From assembly GCA_004154925.1 (NCBI GenBank), contig QJNS01000174.1:62415-126414 (forward strand): a stretch of 64,000 nt of DNA. Reading direction: 5' to 3'. A model generated the notes under the pieces. The model ran no database searches. It saw only the letters and a program-made list of their open reading frames with translations, and had not been told where the DNA came from. Below, piece by piece: positions 25,301-36,220 of this stretch. Source of the stretch: Monosporascus cannonballus. Its lineage: Eukaryota > Ascomycota > Sordariomycetes > Xylariales. Each line of letters starts with the position of its first letter. Positions within the stretch are counted from its first letter, which is position 1. The position numbers were made by a program, and so were the translations under genes.

Positions 25301-25827
25301 TCATCGCCACGAAGCGTCATCATATCCGATTCTTCCCGAAGCCTGGTGATAGGGCATCTGCTGACAAAAATAACAATCCGTTGCCTGGTACCTTGGTCGA
25401 GCAGGACGCCACTCATCCCTTCCACTTCGACTTCTACCTCTGTTCTCATGTCGCCATCCAGGGAACAGCTCGGCCGGTGCATTACAACGTCATCCATGAT
25501 GAGTATGGTGTCAAGCCTAACTTGTTGCAGAAGATGATCTACCAGCAGTGTTACCAGTACTGCCGCTCAACTACCCCAGTGTCCCTCCACCCTGCGGTGT
25601 ACTACTCGCATCTCGCCTCGCAACGGGCTCGAAGCCATGAGGACATTGCTGCGAGTCAAAAGGAGATGACCCCTATTGGAAAGCAGGGCTTCCCTCTAGG
25701 AAAGCAGGACTCTGAGATCTATAGCGGTACTAGGCCGTCCTCCCCTCCGCCCCTCCTCCCCATGGAGGGTAACTTTGGTACGGCCGATAACATTCGACAT
25801 ATTAACACCACTATGTGGTACGTCTGA
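22331..25827 (+). CDS. Argonaute protein (QDE-2-like), 8 exons, 1006 aa
   Basis: Guide-RNA-binding slicer of RNA silencing. Exons: 22331-22612, 22741-22863, 22913-23046, 23114-23310, 23363-23511, 23573-23702, 23764-24191 and 24250-25827. They sum to 3021 nt with every phase matching. A Gly/Ser/Arg-rich disordered tail (1-60) is followed by the N domain and linker (REAPRFAARPG near 97, RNFYSP near 262), PAZ (about 300-470), MID (5'-phosphate pocket Tyr654, Lys658, Gln670, Lys695) and PIWI. The catalytic tetrad is complete: Asp724 (GLDVTH), Glu763, Asp797 (FRDG) and His935 (YYSHL). The protein ends in the usual short aromatic tail, MWYV. The start is the first ATG in a C-A-A-C-ATG context. Intron 4 uses a GC donor and intron 6 a weak GTGGGC donor. 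There is no frameshift, so it should be catalytically competent. It is the only gene here with clear genome-defence function. Confidence 0.95.
23311..23362 (+). other. Non-canonical GC-AG intron in the Argonaute gene
   Basis: The 52-nt intron begins GCAAGT and ends GCTAG, with a TTAAC branch-like word. Removing it joins E-C-M to N-F-F-D-H-V, the conserved Argonaute sequence. Reading through gives a stop within six codons. GC donors with an otherwise perfect AAGT context are the known minor class of U2 introns. Confidence 0.85.
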
Positions 25828-28787
25828 AATGGTATCATCTCGAACCTGCGACACAGCGGTCCAGGCCACTTCTTCGACTTTGCCTCTCTCGGTTTCGGCT
25901 ATCTGGTTTACGGTTTGTATTGTCGGCTCAACGGCGCGACGAGAGGAACGAACTCTTCTTACGTCCTGAGCATCTCCTTTGCGCCCATTGACCACAAAAT
26001 CATTTTCACCCGCCTTGAGTTTTCGTTTCAGCTGAATCTCACCATTGCTAATATCTTTGCCTTTTATGGCCTCGTTTCATTTCGAGATTTCACTTTCCGC
26101 GATTCGTGCAGCCATAGTTGGTCATCCACGTCCCGCGAGTGAGATAGCCTCCCAGAACTAGTCGGCTTAAATGCAGAGGGCGAATCACCAAGAGAGATGA
26201 AGTTTAGACAGTTCCATGAGCTCATACATCACGGATCTGGACGCTTCTCTCGAGGGGCCGTGGAACTCCCAGGCCCTCATGTCTCAGCTCGTGGCCAGAA
26301 TTCACCAGTATGCCACCGGGATGACGAAAGTACCTAGGGAGGACATGCCATGCAGACACGAAGCGACGAAACTTAGAGATATATCTGTCGTCCGCGGTTT
26401 TAGTAGGGGCAAAGGCAGCTATGCCTTACCCTCACGGGTTTGATGCACCATTTCTGGTCGACCCACGGACTGCCAGATCCTTCGGTAGCATAAGGCCCGA
26501 CAGACATCGACAATCCTAACAGTCAATATGAGCAGAAAAGGTTCTTTGAGTATGCCATTATTCCTCAGGACTCTTTGGTCGCGATATCGTTACGTGGCCT
26601 CTAGTCAAGACCTTAGTTGTCTAGCTCTTCTTGTGCCGGGGCATTCGACAACTGAATACCCACGACCCGGGTTTACTAAGTACGCTTCGGGGCGACTTTG
26701 GCATGACGGCCGGAGATCAGTTCTAGGGTCAGCTTGTGTCCGATTAGTAGCTTGATGCCAGGAGTCATCTAGCCAGTCTTCCGATTGAGTTGAGGATCAG
26801 CTTGACCTACCTTTACCCGGGGTCTGCGATCTTTTTCTCGCCCAGGGGACTGCACATCGTAGTGGCTTGCCCACTGAATGCCTCTACCTATACAACATCC
26901 TTCACGGCCTTGCGATGGACTTTTGATATTTCTGCAGCAAATACCGCCTTTTCCGTCTATCCACTCGCTTTCTGGCCCAAGCCTTCGTCCCCTCGCAATG
27001 AACTGGGCGTTCGTCTCGAACGTCTCGTGAAAACCCACATCGCAACAAAAATGGTGACCGCACAAATTGTCACTGCAAGGGGCTGGACATAATATTCGAC
27101 AACTGCATCGTATCTTCGAGGAACGGTAGGTAGTGTTGGACCGGGCACAGATAGGACAGCAAGCTTCTGGTTGAACTTAACCGGAGCTTAGGGATATAGG
27201 CAGGTAGTTCATTTCGTAATTTGAGCCTTGCTTTTATGGAACACTCCGCGCCTGTGATTCATGTGATAACTAAGGTGAACAGAGATGGTAGCGATGTCTA
27301 TTGGAGCCTGAATCTGTATTGGTAGCAATTACTGACCTGTATATTCGTAAACTACACAAGGTCTTGTGTGCTGAGTGTTGATTGCACCTCCAGTCTGTGT
27401 ACAGGGCCTCATCATACCAAATTTTGAAGTGACTCGAGGCCTAGTACTGTTGGCCTGGGACGGAGATATCGATCATGGCGATGTGCTCAATATGCTTAGA
27501 GGTTTCATAGCATAGATTTCTGAGCTCCACTCCAGTGCTAGGTCTTCCATGAGACGCCCAGACATGTTCGAAGTCTCAAGCCACTCCGTGCTATGTCAGT
27601 ATGGCCTGTGATTCACTGCATGTTGCGGACTCTACCTATCCATTATGTTCCTACATTGTCTAGCCCACTTTCAGTCTCTATGCGCAGAGGCGTATGGTGT
27701 AGTCGAGGGCCCCTGGCCGGCGATCGACCGCGAGTGCAGGGAATCAACCTGTTGAGGACGGTTTAGCTTTGTACTTGCCATGGATGTGGCACCGATGGCA
27801 TTGAAAGGGTGGGTTTCGAATGGACAGTTATGCTGGACTGCCCAGCGTAAAGTCGTGGAGGAGGCCTATACGCACTAGAGGCACTGCGGGAGCGAATAGT
27901 CTTGCGGCCCTCGTTGTTGTGTGCTTATTTTGAATAGAGATGGTTTCCCCAGCTCACGTGGAGGAGTCACGGGCTTCGAATCGCGGACTGATTATGGCAG
28001 CGCTGGATGGATCGACTGGCTGGATTGATTTCTGTAGACTTATCGATGCCTCCGTGTCGGGCCTGGCTTGGACGGGCCGTTGCTCTTTCATCTCGTAGTG
28101 TACGTTCATCTTCCCTGGAGAGGGGGGCTGTGTGGGCCAGTGTCTGCTGTATTTTCTTCAGGCACCACTGAGGATATGTCGGAGGTCTCTAGGGCACTGG
28201 AGTGGCGTCTTGCGGCATTCCGCTAGAGCGTCAAATGCGGAGGGGTTCATTGAGCATGTCACCAAGGGGTTGCCCTATTTTTCCTCCGTGAGAAACTCCA
28301 TCGTTTACGTTGGGTTTTCCGGCTGCTAGTTTAGCGTGTTTAATCTGGTCTGCATCGACCGGGGCGGCGCGTGGCAAGGTTGGGTCCCTGGAAGTTCAGC
28401 TTATCGTACGGTTCTTTTGCTGCTGCTGGTATTAGGTAAACAGTGCGTAAGGAGGAGTGGTGAGGAGGCTAGCTGCAGGGCATGCACGAGTCTCAAGTAT
28501 GGATAGCTTCCTGCTATTAGGCATTTGGGGTAAACCTGGACTGCCTCTAATGGACACTGGTCGACTGCTTATCTGGTAGTGTTCCTTCCTTCTATATCTT
28601 GAATTGCTTGAACCATCTAGGGTGATGTGTTGCTATAAGGCAAAATAAGGGGTCATAATAACTTGTCTATGTACTAGTCTATGTAATAGTATGAATCGTC
28701 CAGCCACCTAATATACCAACGCGATACACGTTCTGCACATACCCTCGCTGGGCATGTTGCCGATATTCAAGGTTCCGTTGTGAACTC
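25828..28787. other. Argonaute 3' flank and about 3 kb without a recognisable gene
   Basis: The first 300 bp are likely the 3' UTR and terminator of the Argonaute gene. From about 26150 to 28700 both strands hold only open frames below 101 codons (for example 26216-26443, 26790-27092), with no family motif and no joinable exon series I can see. Composition is balanced and not RIP-like. It could hold a non-coding RNA, a fast-evolving small gene or a very old pseudogene. Confidence 0.4.
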
Positions 28788-30645
28788 TCACACGTTTTCG
28801 ACATAAGTCGCTTCTTGTTTCTCTTTCTCCGCTGTAGATCCAAGTACAGAAGCGCGCCTCCTCTTCGCCAATCTCTCCTGACGAGCGATCTCGAGCTCCT
28901 GAGCGAATTTGCTCTTCAGGCGTATCTTCTCGCCTTTCATGTAGAAGATGTAGATCGGTATGATCACAATGACTCCGAGGCACGCGAGGATGGTCGAGGG
29001 ATAGATGAGGTGATGTGTTTCGTCCCCGATGTTTTCGTAAACTGCAAACAAACGGTTAGAATGTACTGATTAGAGTATCGGGAGACGACCGGATATCTGC
29101 TTACGAGGGTGAGCATAAAGAGCCGCGAGACCGGCCAGGACATCGCGGGCGAGGTCGTTGCCGCCCGTGGCGGATGCCGCATAAGGACCGTACGCGGCGA
29201 TCATGTAGTCTATCGACGACTTGTACACGCCGTAGTTGGCGATGCCGATGACGGCGGCGAAGATTATGGGCGCTATCCAGTGCAACTTGTCCGGACCCCA
29301 GCTGGTCCATGAGAACCCGAAGAGCCCAATCGGGAGAAGTGGAGCAACTGTAGATGTTAAGACCGGCCGTCGGGGGTACGTGGGAGAGCCAGGAGACTTA
29401 CGGAAGAGGAGCCACCAAGCCGTGATTCCGGAGAAAGCCTGTCAGGATCAATCTTGCGCGTCTTGTTGTGGTGCCAAATCACAGGGAGGTACGTGAGGTA
29501 GGAAATGGTGTACGCGACGATGGAGCTGCACGCGGTTAGTGTAATCTTCCAGCTTGACTGTTGAACGGGGGGGAGGGGCATGCTACATACGCCAGGAAAG
29601 CAAGACCGATCTGATACGTCTCAAAGCCATACTGTCTGAAATTCGGAGTGAACGCTTCCAGGAAGATGAAGACCAACATATCCGCAAAGCCGCTAAGCAG
29701 CGAGAGCCAGACGACGATGGGCTCGGTGAGGAACATTAGGAAGGGGCGCCACCAGACCTTGAGGATCTCCCTCCCCGAGAACCGCGGCTTCTTAACCTCG
29801 TTAGGGCCGTAGACCTCGACGCCGTTCTCGCGCCGCCGCCTCGCCTCCCTATCCATCAGGATAAACGTGTTGGTCTCGGGCAGCAGGAAGAAGTGCAGCG
29901 CCTGCACGATGCCGCCCATGATCATCAGGGTCCAGAAGATCCACTCCCCAGGCCGGTACTGCCCCACGAACCCGCCGATCACGGCGCCGATCGGCGCCCC
30001 GCCCACGCTCGAGAGAATCACGAAAGCGACAGCATACTGGAACCCCGTATCCTCGGGGTGATACATATCGGCGATCACGCCGAGAGTGACGCTGCCGCCG
30101 GCCGTCGAGAGCCCGCTGAGCACGCGCGACACGAGGACGCCGCCGATGCCGGGGCTGAGCGCGGACAGGATCTGCCAGAGGTTGACGAGGAAAAGCGAGG
30201 CCTGCTGGGTGGGCCAGCGGCCGAGCTCCTCGGACCACGGCGCCCAGAACTCGCAGCCGAAGCCGTAGGCGAACAGGAAGAGGAACTGGCCCAGCCGCGC
30301 CCTCGAGGCCGGGACCGCGTACTTCCCGGCCAGCCCGTCCACCGCGAACCCGTACATGCTGGCGTTGGAGTTCATGGACGTCTGGATGCACAGGATGAGT
30401 ACGAGGATGCTCCACTTCCGCCACTCGGGCAGCGCGAACGCGAGCGCCGACTCCGCCTCGTCTTCCGTGAGCAACACCTTGCCGTCCGGCCGCCTCTTCT
30501 CATCAGGCTTGAGCCCCGCTGTGCCCGCGGCGCCGAGGAGCTCTCTCTTTCGGCCCGCTTCTTCTTCCCGTTGGGGGTCGGCGTCCAAGGTCGGGCCTGC
30601 ACCCGCAGCCTCGGCGGGTTGGTGGGGATGAGGTGAATGGGACAT
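28788..30645 (-). pseudogene. MFS drug/polyamine-type transporter (DHA1-like), one frameshift
   Basis: Exons on the minus strand: 30645-29591, 29525-29402, 29347-29105 and 29041-28788. They total 1676 nt, one short of a multiple of three. The missing base is in exon 2 near 29417 (minus-strand CTTGG where CTTTGG restores a W-W-L-L-F block). With it the product would be about 558 aa. A charged N-tail (1-77) precedes the first membrane segment at about 78. The loop 135-151 (SEELGRW) and R-V-L-S-G (about 174-178) fit MFS antiporter motifs, and PETN (about 256) starts the central loop typical of fungal DHA1 proteins. The C-tail is Lys/Arg/Glu-rich. The start at 30645 gives a compact hydrophilic tail; an in-frame ATG 69 nt upstream is possible. 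It may be an assembly indel or real decay. The substrate is unknown. Confidence 0.85.
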
Positions 30646-32516
30646 GGTCTTGGAACTGCTATGTAGTACGGTGCTCGTCCAATGCCTGTGTAAAACGCAA
30701 GGCCTGGAAAACAAACCGTGGTAAATATGGTCGTGTCAGTTAGTGTAGGTTCCTGAGACAACGGCTGCGGAATGTCGCAGCCCTTCTTTGCGGAGACATC
30801 GACCAAAGACAACTGGGCCCGGCGGATTGTAGGAACACTGGCACGCGATATATAAGCCAGCTAGCGCCATCTTACCCCGACTTCCCTCCAGCCTGATCCC
30901 TTCAGCATTGGAAGGATTGATATGGTGGTCATCAGCAAGGGGAATCCTTCAGGCTTGGCCTACATCATCCAAGCACGCTCGGCTGCTTCCGTCATATGCT
31001 TATTCGAAACAAGCAGCACAAGCACCAAGCCACACCACGGGGATACCAAACGAGCTCCACCTGGGTATGGATCGCGAATGCTTATTCGCGCACATAACGG
31101 TTTGCTGCATGTTCTGCGGCCTAAAAGATTCAAGTGACGCATCCCTGCAATAGCGTCTTTCCGTTCAGCCCCTGACGTACGCCAAGTTTCGTTGCTTTGC
31201 CAAGGCGCCATAAAGGGGAAAAGAGAGCCCGACAAGAGGAGTTGAACATTGGGGAGGGCGATATGGATTACTGGTACCTCAGCTGCGGTATGAGGTTATG
31301 TCTATATATATATATATGATGAACGGAACTAATGACGGAAGAGTAAGCGATAGTGGCCGCGGAATCCCGGCCAAGCACCGCCAGAGGGGTGGCACCTAAT
31401 GACGAAGAAAGACTGCAACCACCACTTGCAGGAACTCGGCAAAGGTAGGTTTTAAATCAACGAATAGGGAACAGGAAGCTACTGTACATGTTCGGTATAG
31501 CCATTTGCGCCAGACAATTACAGACCATGACACTGCCACAGCCGGCCGCAAACGCCGGCAACACCCACTATAAACACTCTTCAGTCCCACTATTTCTTAT
31601 CCTTTTCGCCCTTCTTTTCAGCTGCAACACTATAACACTGACGACACCGCTCTCTCCGCCCTTTTGTCTAAATAGCATCCACGGCTGTATTTTCCCTCTT
31701 AACCTGATAAACAAAGCGCTTGTCTTGTGAAAGCGAAAAGACACGAGAACACTTGTCTTGCGAAAGAACGATGCTAACAAGCACCGACATCGAGGGAGGT
31801 GGCGACAAAGCCCTAGGTAGATGTTGTCTAATGGCTTCGGGATTATAGTAAGGCAGTTGTGGGCGTCCTTGCAGGTGCTAGTTTGAATAGAAAGGAGGAA
31901 AGAAAAGAGTGTGGACGTGGGTGCACCGCACCGAGATTTATAGGCGGTTGGGATACTCTGGGCGGGCGACTGACATCCCTGGTGGCGTTCTGCCTATAAC
32001 CATTTTTTTCCCATTTGGGCTTTAAACGCTCCGCACAGGCACTGGCTTTACAGCCCAGCCCCCGCGTTCGATGGCATTGGAGAGCAACGCCGGTTCGTAA
32101 CCTCATTTCTTTTTATTAAGGATCTGGCGTCTTGCTCAGGTCAAAACATCAAACCACTCTTCCTATCGATTAGTGAAGACAGTATAACATGGCCACGGAT
32201 TCCTGGCACGGATTCCTACCCAAAATTTCGCCTCTGCAAGTCCCTGAAGTCGAAGCAACCCCCAGTGCTCGCTCCAGCTGTCCCACAGTCAGTAGGGTGA
32301 GCTTCAGCTGCAGAGAGGATAACCACTACCCTAACGTCTCACACACTTGATAGTGTTGGGGGCAGACACCAGATATATTTATTCCTTGATAATATGAGTC
32401 CCAGGAGCCACAATGGGCGTAGCTTCCCAATATATATCATCGATAAGTGCGAGAATTTGTGGCGTTTCAATACGCACACCTAGCTCCGCAAAGCTAGAAA
32501 ACAGCGAGCAGTGGAC
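30646..32516. other. Intergenic region between MFS and SDR genes
   Basis: No gene is recognised. It should hold the promoter of the MFS gene (right of 30645) and the terminator of the SDR gene. A (TA)n tract of about 16 bp lies near 31300-31317. Open frames on both strands stay below 92 codons and lack motifs. Confidence 0.45.
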
Positions 32517-33386
32517 TCAAAACACCATCCTCATCTTAATGTTCTCCTCGATGATCTCGTCTTTCATTTTTAAAGCTCCTCCATATCCCATGGACAGCTC
32601 ACGTATCTCCCACCTAGCCTCTCCCTACGCTCAGCAGCCAACCATACAATCGTATCACCAGCTATATCCGGACGATCAGGCAGTGCATCCCGCACCATCT
32701 CGGGCAAGTTCTCCATAATCTTCGTTTTAATCGCACCCGGATTCACACAAAGTGTCAAATTCCTTCATCACCATATTCCAACCGCAAGGACTCGGTCCAC
32801 CCCAATATCGCAAGCCTGGAACTTCGATAACTTCCGCTCCCGGGATGAGCGCTCAATGCGCCTGAAGAGGATACATTGATTATTGTGCATAAATAGTCGG
32901 TACCACCACGCGTTAAGACTTGTATGGGGAGGAATGTGCGCTCCACGTTGAAGAGTCCGTGGACGTTGACTTCCCATGTTCGCCAGTACACATCCGGGTC
33001 TGAATCGAGGAATGGCTTGTATGGCTCCAAGTGGGCCGAATTGTTCACGACAATGTCCAGACGCCCTCCTAAGCCTGTGACACGGTGTCATGCATTACTT
33101 GAAAACTGTCTTGCCTTGCAATGTCAACCGTGCAGCCCAGCACTACAGGCTCTGGGCGTCCGGCTTGCGCTGCGGCCAACTTCAACTTCATGGCAAGATC
33201 GCCTGACACGCCGTGTATATCAGCTATTGCTATCGCAGACGCTCCTGCACGCGCAAAAGCCATGGCCGTGGCATATCCGATTCCCTGCTCCCAGGCTGCG
33301 CCTGTAATCAGAACGTGTTTGCTGGCTGGGTCCAGCTTTAACGGGGAAATATAGTCGTAGGGCGTAGAGTGATGTGTCTTTGTAAA
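32517..33386 (-). pseudogene. Short-chain dehydrogenase/reductase (SDR), three frameshifts
   Basis: The minus strand reads a classical SDR in pieces. First come a family-like lead (T-P-Y-D-Y-I-S-P), a Rossmann glycine motif (T-G-A-A-W-E-Q-G-I-G) and an A-D acidic turn. N-N-S-A follows near 33045, then I-N-V-S-S-S and Y-R-S-S-R, and finally N-P-G-A-I-K-T and a closing M-R-M-V-F before TGA at 32519-32517. Three single-base deletions (near 33070, 32757 and 32572) separate the frames; each restores homology if one base is allowed. The catalytic YxxxK reads Y-R-S-S-R (AGG codon), so the lysine is Arg. No clear ATG precedes the first piece. SDRs reduce or oxidise carbonyl/alcohol groups with NAD(P)(H). 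This copy is almost certainly inactive. Confidence 0.8.
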
Positions 33387-34056
33387 GTAACCGCCAGAAA
33401 GGTCTCTTCCGGCCGAAATCGTTTGACTTTTTGTAGCACGCAGAGACCGTACACCCTGGAGGTCTGAAGACTGAAGATATGCGAGTGAAAGCCTGCGCTG
33501 TGCACTGACCGGCCGAGGTTATGACTTCGTTCTGCGGTCCTATTTAACTCCAATCAAACTATGCTGATCTGGAGAGGTCAATGGTTCGAATGAGGAAGGA
33601 AGCGAGCGAGAGGGAGTGAGACGAGAGGTGAGGTGGGCGGTGCAGCGTTTGTAGGCGAGAAAAAGCAGCGACGGGTTGACAGGGGCTGGCAGATTCCAGT
33701 AAACCCGGCTGGGCAGGCCGCGACGCTCATGATGAGATTAATTATCTATGCTTTATAACACAATCACACGGAAATGGTCCAGGTTGACAAATCAACCGCT
33801 TTACAAGCTTCTACATACGATCCCGCTAAGCAAATAAGGGAAGGTGTCTGAGACGCTGAATACTAAAATTGAAAATTGCGAGGTAGGGCTCTGTCAAAGC
33901 TAGTGGGCTAGCATATCGAGATAAGTAGCACAGGACCTATTGAGTGCAAGACTTCGCACGAGCTCTGTCTGCTTCCTCATTCAAATACTACTAAAACACC
34001 GTCTGCGATTTACGGTTCAGTTGATTACCGTCGTTCAAGCATTTGATTCTATCAAA
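33387..34056. other. Divergent intergenic region, SDR and NmrA-like gene
   Basis: About 670 bp lie between the 5' ends of two divergently oriented genes. They are probably a shared promoter region. I see no motif I can name. The frame at 33338-33553 (minus) is out of phase with the SDR and has no recognisable content. Confidence 0.35.
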
Positions 34057-35265
34057 ATGGCCTGGCTCAAAAATGTTCTGCTTATTGGCGAACGTCTCAT
34101 CACTCTTCCTGCACTACCTATCGCCCTACGGCTACCGCTCCACCCATAACTTTCTCCTAGTCATCTTACCGCGAGCATCCTGCTGACCAATATGTGTTAT
34201 AGGCGGGCGGAAACCTGGGCGTTCCTGTCGTCAAAGCATTCCTGGACTCTCCATATAAAGTCAGCGTTCTGACCCGCAAAGAGTCGACGTCAACATTCCC
34301 CGAAGGCATGCCGGTCTTCAAAGCAGACTACACCGCCAAATCCTCGGCTAAGGCTGCAATGGAAGGTCAGGATGTAGTGACAAGCATAGTCGGCGACATC
34401 GTAGCAGGCGACCAACAGGTAGTTATTAATGCCCCTGTCAGGGAAAATGGTAAAGTACGGAGTGAGAGGCAGAAAAAGCAGCCCAGCAGGTGGTTCATAG
34501 TATGGGTAGTGAATAGATGACCATTAATGCCTGCCCTTTTCTAACTACTCAGGGGCGAAGCCCCCCTATATATACACAAACTGGAGCCAAACTGGTGGGT
34601 CGCTGGGCCCCGGAAAGGGGGCCGCACCTTGGCACCTGACAGCCCCCTAGCCTCTGGTGTGAAAAGATTCTTCCCCAGCGAGTTCGGCCCCTATTCCCGG
34701 GACCCCAAGTTTCCCGCGCTGAACCCTGTTGTTTTACCAGCCAAGATGGGCACAGTTGACTGCCTCCGATCGAAAGAGTCTGAGATGTCTTGGTCGAGTC
34801 TTGTTACTGGCGCATTCTTCGATTGGGCCATGAAAATGGGGATTTTTCGGTTTCGACCTCGCTTCCAAAACCGTAAGTCTCATCGGTGGTGGCACTTCAG
34901 TTTTCACCGCCACTACCCTCTCAACAATCGGCAAAGCTCTCATTGCAATGCTCGAACACGCCGATGAGACCAAGAACCAATACGTCTCTGAGTCATCCTT
35001 CAATGTCGGCCACAAAGGCATTCCAGATGTAGTCGAGAAAGTCGATGGCCAGAAATGGACCGTAAAGTACGTAACATCTGAGGAGGTCATCGCTAATGGC
35101 AAGAGGAGGCTTGCAGCAGGCGATTTCGCTGGGATCATAGACTTGACTAGGGATGGGGCATTTGGCAAACAGGTTCTGGGCGATTCAAGACCATATGGGC
35201 TGTGGGACGACAAGTTGGGGCTGCCAAAGAAGGATATTGAGCAGGCTGTCAGAGACGTGCTCTAG
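34057..35265 (+). pseudogene. NmrA-like/isoflavone-reductase-like NAD(P)-binding gene, disrupted
   Basis: The start ATG at 34057 reads L-K-N-V-L-L-I-G, and 34203 onward continues A-G-G-N-L-G. This is the Rossmann GxGxxG-type motif of NmrA-like/PCBER-type proteins, split by an intron at 34090-34202. Its expected GT donor reads GA (GAACGT). A V-T-S-I-V-G-D segment follows. A 206-bp solo LTR interrupts the coding exon at 34436, and homology resumes with S-G-V-K-R-F-F-P-S-E-F-G near 34652. A fifth T in the run at 34843-34847 then shifts the frame. The rest is open to the stop at 35265 (K-Y-V-T-S-E-E-V; C-terminal P-K-K-D-I-E-Q-A). The intact family member would be about 310-330 aa. Three independent lesions make this a genuine pseudogene. 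Confidence 0.88.
34436..34641. mobile_element. Solo LTR (206 bp), not RIP-mutated, inside the NmrA-like gene
   Basis: The ends TGTCAGG and CCTGACA form a 7-bp inverted repeat with canonical TG...CA. The 5-bp word GCCCC flanks it on both sides (34431-34435, 34642-34646). Inside lies a TATATATA word (about 34575). It has no reading frame. The sequence is unrelated to the family A and B LTRs despite the same length as A. Its G+C content and lack of C-to-T decay indicate a recent or single-copy insertion. A MITE with 5-bp duplication is an alternative reading. Confidence 0.75.
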
Positions 35266-35815
35266 AAGAATATGCCTGGGCTAGGTCTATTTTCTACAGT
35301 TATATCCTGTCGCAGAAAAGGGGAGCTTTATTAGTCATCGCTGCTGGAAACAATGTAAGTGCACCCGGAAAAAGGTAAATTATTCCGGCGAGTCCACAGT
35401 ATAAAGAGAGCTTCCTAGCCACAGCTCCCGAGACCCCGACTCTAGCCAGACAATTATCACTTCCTAGACCTTATGCAACCATTTCTTTTGATCAGCTTAA
35501 CTGTGACATATCCGCAATTTTAATCAAGCCACAGTCGACTCGCTCAGACACTAATTCGTTCACTTAGTTCCGAACATTTGACCTTCAGGAAACCCACGTG
35601 TCTCGACGCTATATTTACCGTTGACAGAAGATAGTAGAGGCAACCCGATGGGGTGCTGATACCGTGGAAGGTGTTTCAGCATGGCATGTCAGAAAGCAAT
35701 TTTTAGAGTCGCTCAAATGTGAACTGCCTGAGTAGGCATGCGTCTTCGACGAACAGCCCCCTTCCTGTTTTACTCGTACCCTTAAATTCTTCAGCACCAC
35801 ATCAATACCTAGCAC
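35266..35815. other. Convergent intergenic region
   Basis: About 550 bp lie between the 3' ends of the NmrA-like pseudogene (plus) and the DUF4267 gene (minus). They are likely terminators for both. I see no RNA gene or repeat. Confidence 0.4.
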
Positions 35816-36220
35816 TCACGACTGCATCAGCCCCAACCCTACAAACGCAACCACTACCGTCCCTCCACACAGCATCCAAATCCCCTTATCCCATCCTCTC
35901 GGCCCCTGCGTCGCAACCCATGTATCCGTCACACACACGAGAGTCCACGCCGTTGTCATAACACCCATTTCCTTCTCCTTCCCTTCACGATAGAACCAAA
36001 ACAGCGCTGCTGCAGCGGCCAGGTCACGTATACCGAGAAATGCCATTGTTTTTCTGGTTATTGTGCGGCCTTCTGATGTGGTGGGCGTGACTCCAAGAGT
36101 GTCTGCAGCAACAGGCGGTGCGAGTATGGCCAAGGCTCCCAGGGCGAATACGGTGGTTGTGAGGCCAAGGCCAACGAGGCGCCATGTTGAATGGGTGAGG
36201 AGGCGGTTGGGGAAAGCCAT
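35816..36220 (-). CDS. DUF4267-like small integral membrane protein
   Basis: This is a single exon of 134 residues with four hydrophobic segments: about 16-36, 55-77 (containing G-I-R-D-L-A-A-A), 85-103 and 112-131. The F-L-G-I-R-D-L-A sequence after the second turn and the overall length match the fungal DUF4267 family of four-helix membrane proteins, as I recall it. The function is unknown. The start is the only in-frame ATG giving the N-terminal helix. The gene is convergent with the NmrA-like pseudogene and divergent from the intact NmrA-like gene, with a 505-bp gap that may be a shared promoter. There is no sign of decay. Confidence 0.75.
   Translation of the reverse strand: MAFPNRLLTHSTWRLVGLGLTTTVFALGALAILAPPVAADTLGVTPTTSEGRTITRKTMAFLGIRDLAAAAALFWFYREGKEKEMGVMTTAWTLVCVTDTWVATQGPRGWDKGIWMLCGGTVVVAFVGLGLMQS

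Noticed and set aside
24517..25537. Antisense and alternate-frame open frames over the last Argonaute exon (176, 163 and 124 codons)
   Set aside because: They are shadows of the strongly conserved PIWI/MID coding frame and contain no motif of their own.
29402..29525. An extra intron to explain the MFS frame change
   Set aside because: No donor/acceptor pair fits, homology runs on without a gap on both sides of the site, and the exon total is exactly one base short.
29849..30636. Long open frames opposite and out of phase with the MFS gene (191 and 247 codons)
   Set aside because: They are Arg/Pro/Glu-rich shadows caused by high G+C in the MFS first exon. The MFS frame has membrane segments, family motifs and splice sites.
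34420..34650. GT...AG intron instead of an insertion in the NmrA-like gene
   Set aside because: Splicing there gives the wrong phase and removes coding sequence. The TG...CA ends with a 5-bp duplication explain it better.
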